From Ulota crispa (lineage: Eukaryota; Streptophyta; Bryopsida; Orthotrichales; Orthotrichaceae): DNA of 64,000 nt. The translations under genes were made by a program, and so were the position numbers. Positions 48,197-59,264 of the stretch are shown piece after piece (the stretch's first letter is position 1; every line of letters begins with the position of its first letter). The notes beneath the pieces were generated by a model. The model saw only the letters and a program-made list of their open reading frames with translations. It did not search any database and was not told the origin of the DNA. The stretch covers positions 6,234,471 to 6,298,470 of the forward strand of contig OY987247.1 of assembly GCA_963920765.1 (NCBI GenBank). The letters are read 5' to 3'.

Positions 48197-48620
48197 GGGA
48201 GTGACTAGGCAAACACATCCTAGTTGCTATGTGGACACCTCCTAGTTGCTATGCAAACACCCCCTTAGTCTAACCTATTAAATTTGAGATTATTATTACC
48301 TTGAAGTATGAAATAAAATCAAAGCAATACTTAAACGGACATTTGTGTTTATAATCGCTACAAACATACAACAAATATGGCTCATTTGTGACATGGTCAA
48401 GAGCTAAATCAATAAATGAAGAGAACAACTAGTTGAACTCTTTGATTGTGTTACAAATGAGGTTTCTTTGTTGTATGTTTACAACAATTGTAGATGCAAA
48501 TGTACCCTAAAGTATTACTTTAATTTTATTTCATATTTTAGTGTAATAATAATCTCAAATTTAATAAGCTAGGCTAAGGGAGGGGTATCCACATAGCAAT
48601 TGGGGTGTCCGCCTACTCCC
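48197..48620. mobile_element. Foldback hAT-like MITE with 8-bp target duplication
   Basis: Long inverted repeats: both ends, read inward, carry GGGAGT, then a TTGCTATGTGGA word, and continue with TTAAATTTGAGATTATTATT. Flanking octamers are TTATAAAT on the left and TTATGAAT on the right. The middle of the element is unpaired. No coding capacity. Confidence 0.75.
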
Positions 48621-48733
48621 TTATGAATTATAGCACATAACTTTAGCCGACAAGCCTTCATGTAAGTATTCTTCTAGATTATGCTTTACAACTTATCTTA
48701 ACAATTTTTAGAATCTAGAGTTCTCCTACATCC

Positions 48734-48814
48734 TTAACCCCTCAACGCCCCGGGTATCACGAAGTACATAGAAAATGCAACCAAATTTCTGCTGCTAGGG
48801 CGTTGAGGGGTTAA
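48734..48814. mobile_element. 73-bp palindromic TTAA-flanked element
   Basis: Body at 48738-48810 between TTAA tetramers. The ends are perfect 13-bp inverted repeats, CCCCTCAACGCCC. The core has TACATAGAAAATGCAACC, similar to ACACTAGAAAATCAACC in the element at 18542. Confidence 0.7.
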
Positions 48815-50183
48815 GAGCTTAAGATAAGGAGCTTCTCCTGTCAAGTAGTTTGTTAAGATGCAACACTGTCATGTGCTTTTGAAAACTTGGTTTGAAAATG
48901 AAGATCACAATGTTTGAACTCTTCTAGCTAACAGGCAACTCTTAAAATATAGATTAATAGTTCAAACGGATTTCAATGTTTTATACATTGTTTGGTACAT
49001 TTTTTGAAACTGCTTTGACATTGAGGCATCAGAAACAAAAGGGCTATTACAAAATTTACAATAATTCGACAAAGACGTATCGACATCCTCTTTTGTTGCA
49101 TGAATATGTCAAAGTAAAATGTCAAAAGTATAAATTAAAGAGGTAGAGAAAATGATAAAAAGTATCAAAAGTGCCTTCAAAATCACTATCGAGTCTTCAG
49201 ATATATCAAATGACAAAGTACTTACCGGTTTCTTTATCAATCTTCTGAGAATCTAAGTAGGTTTCTGAGGATTGCTGGCGGTTAGATTCACACTCAATTC
49301 CAGAAATCCAAATTTATTTCAACAATTTGAGTTCGATTGGATTTCCTCCTCTCTTTCTATATATCAAGTTACAAGGAAAATTAGTTGAGAGGTCCAATAA
49401 AGAAATCAGCGGTAGAAATACTTTACACACATCATTTTTGCATAAACAAAAAATAGTATATAACTTAATGGACAGTACATGTAGTTTGCTAGAAGTTCTG
49501 AAGACCCAAATTCCAATCCTGAGATAGGACTTCAAAAATTGTAGGTTGGATTTAAATTTCAACCAGCCTTTGCAAGAGAACAATTGGGTAGACGAAAGTG
49601 TCCCAAACAAAAAAACAGACTTCCAAATGCCTTAGTTGAGTTTTATTGTAAAATATTTTTTACACTGGTTTTAAATTCTTTTACTTAATTTGACCCAAAA
49701 GTGTCGGAAACTAAGATTACTTGTAACATTTGTTTGACAGTAAGGTGTCAGTATTGTAAAGAAGTAAGTGTCAAAAACAACGACTTTTAGGTTTTGTACA
49801 GATACAATTGATTTGCCTTACAACCAGGAAAAAAACTATGTTGTGTATGCTACAAGTAGATTGCTTCTGTATTTCCAGGATATTCAGGGCTCTTCAGACA
49901 TGCAATCATACGACACAACTCTCCACATAATAAAACAATCTAGAAAGTTCAAGGTACAGTGCTTTTATATAATTAGCTACAGGACAATTCTAACGATCAG
50001 AAATTTATGGAAGCAAATACAAGTCACAAGAACCAAAGTAGCAGTACAGTAACTTAAAAGCACACACCTGCAGAATGTTGGAAGAGCTAGTGATCTACAG
50101 GTTGCTCTTCCAGAGAGACATAATATTTCTCAGTTAGAGCAAAACGTGCTGCCAAATATTACCGTAATAAGAAATGTATCTTC

Positions 50184-53100
50184 CTACATTCGGAGTCCAC
50201 GAGAAGTGGTCGCCTTCCGCTTTGATCTTCCCACTAGAGTATCACCTGCAAACAAACGTATTTTTCATTGTCATGTTCAACAAAGGAAACTAACCATCTG
50301 GTAAGTACTTGCTATTATCGAGCTGAGAAAGCCTCTTTCACATCAGTTGACGTGCATATCTACGCTTCTCGATACTTACTTAGAGATACAGTAATCAAAT
50401 TATAAAAAGTTACCACTAGACGGAAATAACATGATGTGCCCCTTGAATGTCATTAGTGCTATGACCAATATAAGTTGGAACCACCTTTCCACATTTAACC
50501 CCTCATGGCCTAAGCGGATGAAATTGAGCCCGTTTCCCGTGTATTCTCAGAACTGCCGGCGATAAGGGGTTAAGCTGGAACTCTGGAAGTGCCTAAATGG
50601 TCAAGAATGGCCACTTCCATATCATGTCTATGCGAGTTTAAACAAATTATTCAGGAAGCTTTTAGGAAAGTCTATTACAGATATCAATCGGAATAAGAAA
50701 CATATTGTATATTTTCTAACTGTAACTAAGTATTTCCGAATTCTGGCTAGAAGTGTTAGAAGTAGACTCTATTTTTCGTTAGGGCACTTGAGAATCAATG
50801 CCCCACTGTGAAAATTGTACGTGAACTAGTATGATCATAGTCTTAGAAACCAATACCACCCGTGCATATGGATTTCCATAGGAAGAAAGGTTTACCAGTT
50901 TGCGATGGTAGCATTGAAGGAAAGATTTTTTCCGTCATGGGGGTGAAGTTTCGAGTGATCATAGTGTCCCTCCAGTTCTACAGACAGCCACGATCAGATA
51001 AAGTTAGGACCCACTAATTTGGTACTGCTCAGAGACCACAAATGAGATAAGCCGATTTAGCGAAAATATATATATAGAGATAGAAAACAGGGTGGTCTAA
51101 ATAGAAAAAAAATTGACAGAAAACGGTGCTTAGAAAAAAAAAAGCAATATCAGCAGTATATAGTATGTCAAGTAACAATTCCAGCTCAGATTAGGTTACG
51201 AGTAGTATTCAATCTGAAGATCATCTCATTGCTGATAACGAATGAACCTTACCATCCCCGGTGTTCGTAAAGATGGAGTGTCCCAGGCAGACGGGCCTTT
51301 CATTGCAGACTGCATTCGATAGGCAGTAAGAAACTCATCCCAGCTATACTGTTCTATGCCCTTCTGTGGTATACAAATGTGAGCATAATGTTAGTACGCG
51401 TAAACAAACTGAAAGATCGACTTCAAAATGCTTCACCGAATGCTTGAGGTGATGGAAATTTGCCAAACGAAAATCAAACAAGGAAAGATGTAGTACCTGA
51501 TCAGCTAATTTGTTGCTGACACCTTCGCCAAAACAACCCGTCACTGCAAACAATAAATGGTTTGCTTAAAATAAAAAAATTTGCATCGAAGGTTGCGATA
51601 TCCTGTATGGCAAAAATGGCAAAGACTGACTTTTGGAACAACACCGGTCTGTTCACGTCATTCTATAATTGATCCGTGATGATTCTGAAAGTTCCGCAGT
51701 CAAACTAAAAACTATCCATATATGAGTTCATAAATGGGTGGGGACTGTAAATGATCCTCTTTACAAGTAAACTTAGGATCCATGTCGAAACAGAATGCAC
51801 ATGTGGCAATAAATGAGAGAACTAACGTATAAAGTTATTTGTCAAGATCCTTTCAGATACCCTTCCCTCTTTCGAGAATTCACATATGTAATGTTGCAAA
51901 ACTAGTCAGAAATGCAAGCATATTTGCCACTCCGTCATTTTAAGTAAGAAAGACTTCATTCTGAAAAGGGAATGCAATGTTATAGCGTACTTGTTTGCGA
52001 TTGTCCAAAACCCGGGGTATTCTGAACAGACACGAAGCCAGGGGCATTTCTTACAGACCCAAAGCCTGGCGTATTTCGTACAGACGCAAAGCCCGGCGTA
52101 TTCCTAACTGATGCAAAGCCAGTGTTGAGATTCAGAGCGTTGAAGTTGACAATTCCTCCATCGGGCAGTTGTGACCCGCCCATCGTGAGGGCGGCTGCGT
52201 CCTCCACCAAGAGATCAAAAGACAGTGTCCCGTCAGGCCGAGTGTTGGCTTTCGTATTGGGACAGTGCTCCTTCAAGAATTTCTTCATAGGCATCTTCCG
52301 TATGTGCTCCGGAAACTTGGAAATCAGCAATTGCAATTGAGTGGTAGCACTCGCCATGTGGCCATCCCCTATGGCGAGTATTGCCGCTGATCTTGACTCC
52401 ACTACAATTATCAGATGAATCAGGGCATGTGATTAAAATAAGAACTTCAAAGGAAAGAACACTAGCATGTAAGCTTCCTCATATGCACATATAAAACATG
52501 ATAACTGAACCGAACGACATCAATATCCTCGAATAAAACAAAATAACACGGACATTGAGGCATTCAATTTCCGTTGTGTATCGAGCAATTAACACGAGCA
52601 CTTACCAAAACACTTGCAACGCGTTGTAAAACTTACTCTAGAATGTAAGCCTATTGCACAGTTCTAAAGGAAAATCCTCTTAGTTTCTTTTTCATTATAC
52701 ATTTCACCTGGAAAAATACACTTAACTCTTTGTCCGTACCTGTACAACACTGAAAATATACCCCTAACTATTCACCAAATTTGTACTGACGAAGAGTAGA
52801 ACGCAGTAATGATCCACACGGCCTCTACCTTGGTTGCCTTTTTCCTCTCATGTACTACATGTTACTCAAAGCGTGGTGCAAGCATCGTGAAAAAATCCTG
52901 ACGTCAACATCAGCAAGTATAATTTTATTCTTCTCCTTATAGTTCAAGCAGAGAGATAGAGACTATAAACGTTTACAACAAATTACTACAATGACCTTAA
53001 TTTTAATGTTGATCGATACGTAACGTTCGCGAAAGAAAAGAGTCGCAACCTGTTGGTCACCTACCAAGCATACCTGCGCAATATATCTTTGTCGAACTGA

Positions 53101-54399
53101 CGAAGCTTATCAAATGGCAATAATTTCATACCACCTCGAGAACCGTATGTAGCCATTTCTCAACAGTTTTACGCGATTTCCACTGGTTCACGGCATTGCA
53201 GACGAGGTTCACAATACCGGTGCAATATATCTTTGTCGAACTGACGAAGCTTATCAAATGGCAATAGTTTCATTCCACCTCTAGCTAGAACCGTATGTAG
53301 CCATTGCTCAACACTCTAATGCCATTTCTACCTAAAACAGAGAGAGAGAGAGGGAGAAAGAACATTCACCTTCCTGGTCCACGGCATTGCAAACGAGGTT
53401 CACAATACGCAGTTGCTCCTCTAAATCCTCCACTTCATCGTCAACAGCAACAACAGCCTCAACAGGCTTCAACTCAACTACATTCACATCTAATACAGAG
53501 AGAGAGGGAGAAAGAACGCTCACCTTCCTGGTCCACGGCATTGCAAACGAGGTTCACAATACGCAGCTGCTCCTCTAAATCCTCCACTTCGTCATCAACA
53601 GCAACAGCAGCCTCAACAGGCTTCAACTCAACTACGTTCGCATCCATCTATGATCTTAATTTCAATGTTGATCGATACGTAACGTTCGCGAAAGAAAAGA
53701 GTCGCAACCTCTTGTTAACCTACCAAGCATACCGGCGCAATATATCTTTGTCGAACTGACGAAGCTTTTCAAATGGCAATAATTTCATACCAGCTCTAAG
53801 AACCGTATGTAACCATTGCTCAACACTCTAATGCCATTTCTTCCTAAAACAGAGAGAGAGAGAGAGAGAGAGAAAGAACGCTCACCTTCCTGGTCCACGA
53901 CATTGCAAACGAGGTTCACAATACCGGCGCAACATATCTTTGTCCGAAGCTTGTCAAATGGCAATAATTTCATACCAGCTGTAGAACCGTCTGTAGCCAT
54001 TTCTCAACAGTCACAAGCCATTTCTACCTAAAATAGAGAGAGAGAGGGAGAAAGAACGCTCACCTTCGATCCTGGTCCACGGCATTGCAAACGAGGTTCA
54101 CAATACCGGCACAATATGTCTTTGTCCGAAGCTTGTCAACCAGCTCTAAGAACCGTATGTAGTTATTTCTCAACACTATAATGCCATTTCTACCTACAAC
54201 AGAGAGAGAGGGAGAAAGAGCGCTCACCTTCCTGGTCCACGGCATTGCAAACGAGGTTCACAATACGCAGTTGCTCCTCTAAATCCTCCACTTCATCATC
54301 AACAGCAGCAGCAGCTTCAGCAGGCTTCGACTCGACTACATTTGCATCCTTCTTCACCAGCGCCTTGCGTCCCGCAGTGGCCTTCTTAGGCCGTGCCAT
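50184..54399 (-). CDS. Borealin-like chromosomal passenger complex subunit, 6 exons
   Basis: Predicted Borealin (plant BORR-like), the subunit that helps INCENP and Survivin place Aurora kinase on centromeres and the spindle midzone. Exons on the minus strand: 54399-54228, 52401-51991, 51543-51497, 51363-51253, 50977-50896 and 50245-50184; all phases fit, giving 294 aa. The basic N terminus (MARPKKATAGRKALVKK) leads into an Nbl1/Borealin-type helical segment across the exon 1-2 junction (NLVCNAVDQEVESRSAAIL then LLISKFPEHIRKMPMKKFL). The middle part has four 9-residue repeats around TPGFASVRN, and exon 4 ends with TPSLRTPGM, like the TPG motifs of animal Borealin. The C terminus is basic (GRSKRKATTSRGLRM). 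Exon 1 has partial and near-full copies in the first intron. No long Borealin C-terminal dimerisation domain is evident. Confidence 0.72.
50495..50573. mobile_element. 71-bp palindromic TTAA-flanked element inside a Borealin intron
   Basis: Body at 50499-50569 between TTAA tetramers. Ends are CCCCTCATGGCC and, reverse-complemented, CCCCTTATCGCC, matching at 10 of 12 bases. The core, read in reverse, contains GAATACACGGGAAACGG, similar to the cores of the other two short elements. It lies within the fifth intron. Confidence 0.65.
52011..52118 (-). repeat. 27-bp coding repeat, four copies (TPGF repeats)
   Basis: Four in-frame 27-bp units starting at 52011, 52038, 52065 and 52092 encode nine-residue repeats of the form TPGFxSVxN. 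A partial fifth unit (NTGFASVRN) lies at the 5' side. Confidence 0.9.
52990..54227 (-). repeat. Tandem array of duplicated exon 1 segments in Borealin intron 1
   Basis: Large units of about 650 bp repeat (GTTGATCGATACGTAACGTT at about 53009 and again at about 53664). Within them are smaller units carrying copies of the exon 1 3' end and its donor. Near-full copies lie at about 53646-53519 (with its own in-frame ATG, reading MDANVVELKPVE) and about 53491-53369 (preceded by a CTCTGTATTAG acceptor). Partial copies of VNLVCNAVDQ lie near 53220-53185, 53933-53892 and 54104-54070. GTGAG or GTGAA donors are kept after several copies. GA-rich microsatellites separate them. Confidence 0.8.
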
Positions 54400-54530
54400 T
54401 GAGCTCACAGCACATAACTTACTGGCGTTTTCTCACATCGAAGAGGAGATCGTGATAATTTCTAAGTCTTAGCAGCTCTTACGCATCCGCACCTTTGGCT
54501 GTTTGATTCAAATGAGCGCGGCATGTGGTG

Positions 54531-54592
54531 TTTGGCGGGGTCGCGGGGGTCGAGGGTCGGGGTGCTCCCTGCTGGAGAGCGCGTAACGGCTA
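54531..54592. promoter_or_regulatory. E2F-like and MSA-like cell-cycle motifs upstream of Borealin
   Basis: TTTGGCGG at 54531-54538 fits the E2F consensus WTTSSCSS. CGTAACGGCTA at 54582-54592 matches 10 of 11 positions of the plant MSA element (YCYAACGGYYA), the MYB3R site of G2/M genes. They lie about 130-195 bp before the ATG in a GC-rich stretch, which suits a mitotic gene. Individual short matches can arise by chance. Confidence 0.45.
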
Positions 54593-56247
54593 GTACGGAA
54601 TTTTCGGAGATGGATCAGAACCGGCTCTTGCAGTCTTACTGACCGGGTATAGCCTGTTTGTGGGCCCCACATCAGCGTTCTGGCCACGTCGTCACTCTCA
54701 GCAGGCTCTGTGCGAGCCGGGACTAGGGTAGACTAGGGGTTTTTTGTTTTTGTTTTTGTCAGGGTAGACCGACTGGCACCCCAGAATGCAGGCAAGTAAG
54801 GAAAAATTGGCTAAAATTGGAATGACTGAATGAATGTTTGCGCTTGTTCATTCAACAAGTTTACTTATATAAGCGACTTTCATCCAAAATTTGGCAAATA
54901 GGTGTTGGAATGTGACAATTTTATCCACTTTTTTGCACAAATTTTGTAGTGTATTGGTCGCTAGAGCTTATCTAAGGTAAGATTTAGGCAAAATTTTGCT
55001 AGAAAGAAGAACCCTAAGGTGGACATACCCATTTTTGAGTATTTAAGAGATCTCGGTACTAGAAGAAAGGTGAGTTGGAACCCACTAAACCATGTAGGAT
55101 AGTTTGTGTTGAGTTCCTAGTTTCTAACGCGGATTTTTGCAATCGAATGAATTTTTGCATTGCAATTCCACAAAATTATGCGTTGTTTTGAAGAATTTTG
55201 CATTGGAAACTAGGAACTCAACACAAACCACCCTACATAGTTTAGTGGGTTTCAACGTAGTTTTCTTCTAGTGCAGAAAATTCAGGGAAAAAATCCATAG
55301 GTTTAGCCTTTCAACAAGCTATCATGGAACGTCATTTTTTGGAAAAATGCAGTATGGAATACTTCATATTAAAGGGCAAAGCTACAACTCATAGGGTCCC
55401 TAAAAGCAACTCTAGACTCATCTTGAAATTGCTTGAAAGTGCTCCTATAACACCACTTGATAGTCCCAACTCCCAATCCCAACACTCTTTAACCAACTTA
55501 GCAAATGATATGTGGCAGGATCTGCTTGTGCAAGTAGTGTTTATTGCTCCACTTTGGGTTCAATAGTGTATGGTGAAACCCTCAAATCTAGGGTGCAGAA
55601 TTGGGTGCCGCTTGGAAATAGACGTGTCTACTTTAAGAGTTGCGCTTAACTCCTAAATGCCCAAGGCGCTTTTTGAGCTTTTAGGAATTTGTTCTACATT
55701 GAAAAAAAAGTCAAAATTTTGATAAGTTATATTAGTTTTTTTATAATTGTCACCGTACAAATTCAAAACTACATATGATAAAGATCACATAGGAAAAGAA
55801 AACACAATACTAGATGCATGGTGAAACACTTATGTTTTTTTTTGTATACTAGATGAATGTTAAAGCATGTATTTTATTTGAATGGTGGGTGAGAGTAGAA
55901 TGTATGTTAAAACATTTCTATTTTTGGGAATCAACTAAATTATGAGAATTGTGCTTTGTTGTGTTTATGAATTAGGTGTATTGCGAGGTATTATTATTAC
56001 TTTTTTTGAATGCTAAACTACATATATGATAAGAGACTTTTAAAAACTATAAATTCATACTTTATTTTGAAGAAACAAGTGATTTACATATCAATCAATG
56101 ATGAGTCTTTTGGCTATCTAATCTCAAATCCATGTTCATAATTTAAGACTCCTCCACATTGTTTAAAATTTCAACTTTTCAATGCTATGGCCATTCCAAG
56201 AATGCCCTACCCCTATTCCTACCATCTAGCTCACATTTGGAGGAGAT
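54593..56247. other. Intergenic region
   Basis: GC-rich Borealin upstream sequence to about 54780, then AT-rich DNA. It includes the MITE at 55057-55273. The plus frame at 55324-55566 is unrecognised. Confidence 0.5.
55057..55273. mobile_element. 217-bp foldback CACTA-type MITE
   Basis: Both ends read inward as YACTAGAAGAAA, followed by a long inverted repeat with CCCACTAAACYATGTAGG and GTTTGTGTTGAGTTCCTAGT. The CACTA start is intact on the right and TACTA on the left. Flanking triplets are CGG and CAG. The size is almost the same as that of the element at 59705-59922. Confidence 0.7.
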
Positions 56248-59200
56248 TACTACATTAATAATGGTATTTAGTGTTGTGTTACCAATAGTATTACCTGCAC
56301 TTTTACCTCAATCACTCTAAATGTCAAGTAGTTTGCATTTAGAGTTACCTTCTTGTCCTAACCTGCCTGTCATCCTTTTGCCGCCTCGGACTTTGTTGGG
56401 AGCCCTATCCCGCTTGCGTATCCTGTCGTGTATGCGTACCTTGTCAAGTCACTTGCATACCTCGTCGAGAGGCCTGCTTACCTCCGCCTCCGTACCTCCT
56501 CGCTCTTGTACCACACAGCCGCTTCTTCTGTGCCCTTTGCATCGCACCTTTGCTTTGGCTTTGACATTTGCCATGCCCAGGATCATTGCTCCCACTGTAC
56601 TGTCCAGCCACCCCATCCGCCTCACAAGTGATTTTCTTAACTTTATAAAATCTTCTACTTTGCTTGTTTGCTCTCTTAGTTACCCAGCGGCTATTAATTC
56701 TAAACATTTGGGAGGGAGGGAAGGATCATAGTTGATAAACCTGATGATAAAAGGAATATGCTTAGTTTTATCATGTGAGCACTATTTCTGGAGCTCGGTC
56801 ATGTTAAAGGGAGCTTTTAAAATAAATGTTTATCAGATTTTGAGTAATTTCTTCGTACACAAAGTTTGTTTTAATAGTTAGTCACTATTCAAAATTGAAA
56901 GCAAGATCAGTCCATTTAAGAGGGGGAGGTATTGCTGCTATTCTAACAACTCCACATGGATTGATTGCAAGAAAGACTTCATGTTTTTGTCTCAAAGTGC
57001 CTTTTTTAGGGTGTAGTACTGGTAGTGCTATCAGTATTGCAAGTACTACACAACATCTTTGTAGTAGAAATTTAAACTGTCCCTCCCATCCCAAATCTAT
57101 TGGGAACAAGGCATTTGGCATGTCATTTAGGAAAACCAATTATCAATAATGGCAATTCAATGAATGGATGAAAAAAATATTCACATCTTCAAACAATATC
57201 AGTGGTCAGTGGTACTATGTAGTGCCAATTAATGGTAGGGAGTACTATGCAGGCATGTGGAGTAGAAATTATCAAAATTTCTAGGCTGCCATGTTTTCAA
57301 TTTTAGTAATTACAAAAAAAACCCAAAAAACAAAACAAAAAATGGCCATTTTTGCTCTATTTGAGACGCTTGAATTGATGAAATTGAGTTTTTGGGGAAG
57401 TTTGTTTTCTTTCTCCAATGCTTGACCAAAGGATGCCCACTTTGAGAGCATGTGGAAGGCAAAGAATTCACAATTTCCAAGAACCTTTCTACACTTCCAT
57501 GCAAAGTTTTATGATGAACAACTTCCTTGATTTGTGGCATGAGGTTTGCTTTTTTGGACCCAAAATAGTACTAAAACCCCCAAAATGGACAAGGTAAACA
57601 CCTATTTGGGGGTTGTTTAAAAATAGTAAAATAAATTAAGAAAAACCGTAAATATTATGGAAGGTTTGCGACTATGACATGTACCTTCTTTTGAAATTTT
57701 AACTCAAAATGACTTGGTATGCAAAAGATAGAAGCCAAAAATCACTTCTAGGTAGTTAAGGGGACAGAAAATAATACAAATATTTCTTGCAATCACCCCA
57801 TGATAGAATGCCAATTTACATAATGTTCATCCTTTGTCTCATGTTAACAATTCCACTCAAATCATTCAGCGGGCAATGTTATTGTACACACGAAGCTTAA
57901 ATACGGACCCCATAAAACCACTTCTTGGTTTTCCATGATAGCAAGCTTGTTATTGCCCACCATTTTTCACTAGAAAATGTGTCGATGAGGTCAAAAGCCA
58001 CCTGCAAAGGTCTTTGAGTAAATGCAAACGCCCTTGCTTGGCGGGGAAGATGTGCACGTGAATGTTTGGAAAATCCAAATTTTGTGGTTTTGAAAATGTG
58101 AAATTGGAGCGTTTTTTTTTATCATATTGATGTAGCAGATGGTTTATGGGAGTCTCTTTCATCGCTTGATAGTGTTTGTGCTTGCAAGTTCAGTATTTAG
58201 GGTTTAGTTGGTGACTTCCGTGTTTTGTTAATCCTTAAAGGACGGGCCTACAACCATACATTTTATGTGGAATTACAATCATTTTTCAGAAGTTACTTTG
58301 GCAACATAATAAACATCAAAATTCAGTATTACAATTTTAATAGAAGAAGGTATGTGCATACTACATGTATAAAAATTATTCATAAATTTTGGTGAAAATT
58401 TGAAATTATTGTATTTTTTTGAAACAAATGCTAAAGAAATTCATATCAATTACAAAATGTATTTGATTATGCCAATTTTTTTACCATGGATGTGAATCAC
58501 AATGAAGATCAACCCATTCTTCTTTTCATGATACTAAAATTAAAAGTAACCATCCCATGGTAATAGGTGTTAAACTTATGATAGGAATAAAGATTTCAAA
58601 ACTTAATTTTTTTCAAGAACTCAAAGTACCAGAGGAAACTAGATTTGGTAAACTTTCTATTACTAGTTATGCTCAAACTCAATACACATTGTTTTAGTAA
58701 CCTATATTGATTGTTGGTAAAAGGATCCTCAAAACTTCAAATACACTACACAATGGTGCATTTTTAGTACTCAATTGGCAAGTGGGGCCTCTTGTGAACA
58801 CTGTGCATGCAAAAACTATTCATCTACATGTTCTAAACTGCATTAATTACATCCCAACAGAATCTCAAATGAAAAATAATATTATTCCAGTGTCTACAAC
58901 AATTTTTAGTCATCCAAAAGCCACAAATTGGTCGCTACAACGTTTAAGGATTAAACAAGCAATGGCAACGAGGCGTGAGCTTGGTAGTCAAAAAACTCTT
59001 TGCCTTGCAATAGTTGTTGTTGTGTACCTATTAGTTAAATATTGCCTCATATATTTGATTTATGTTTTTTTTTTGTACTCAAATAAAAAAATTCTAACAT
59101 TAAATGTAAACTTGTAAAAAAAATATGCTCCCAAAATTTACAAGAGTTGACAAATAGTGTATATGTTGACATTTAGTATTGGTAACACTAAGATGATTGT

Positions 59201-59264
59201 TGACATTTAGTGTTAAGGTTTGTAATTAGTGTTGCCAACACTAAATACCATTATTAGTGTAGTG
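56248..59264. mobile_element. About 3-kb CACTA-type element, non-autonomous or decayed
   Basis: The left end reads TACTACATTAATAATGG and the reverse complement of the right end reads CACTACACTAATAATGG. Both continue TATTTAGTGTTG, so about 27 of 29 bases agree. Subterminal AACACTAA and ATTTAGTGTT words recur inside the right end, as in CACTA elements. Interior frames at 56321-56731 (+), 56895-57149 (+) and 58707-59117 (+) are unrecognised, and no transposase motif was seen. I found no clear 3-bp target duplication (GAT versus CAA). Confidence 0.6.

Larger units (their letters stand above)
45305..50183. other. Intergenic region with several MITE-like elements
   Basis: About 4.9 kb without a recognisable gene. 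It contains the elements listed at 45669-46094, 47404-47776, 48197-48620 and 48738-48810. The first 150 bases probably include the 3' UTR of the plastid-protein gene. The remaining short frames (for example 47492-47707, 49314-49610 and 49768-50052) are unrecognised. Confidence 0.55.

Noticed and set aside
53304..53759. 151-aa plus-strand frame over the Borealin array
   Set aside because: Opposite-strand reading of the duplicated exon 1 copies and GA-rich microsatellites.
56428..56631. Cys/His cluster (CFGFDICHAQDHCSHC) suggestive of a zinc finger
   Set aside because: The spacing does not match a zinc-knuckle or other finger I can name, and an overlapping frame is equally open.
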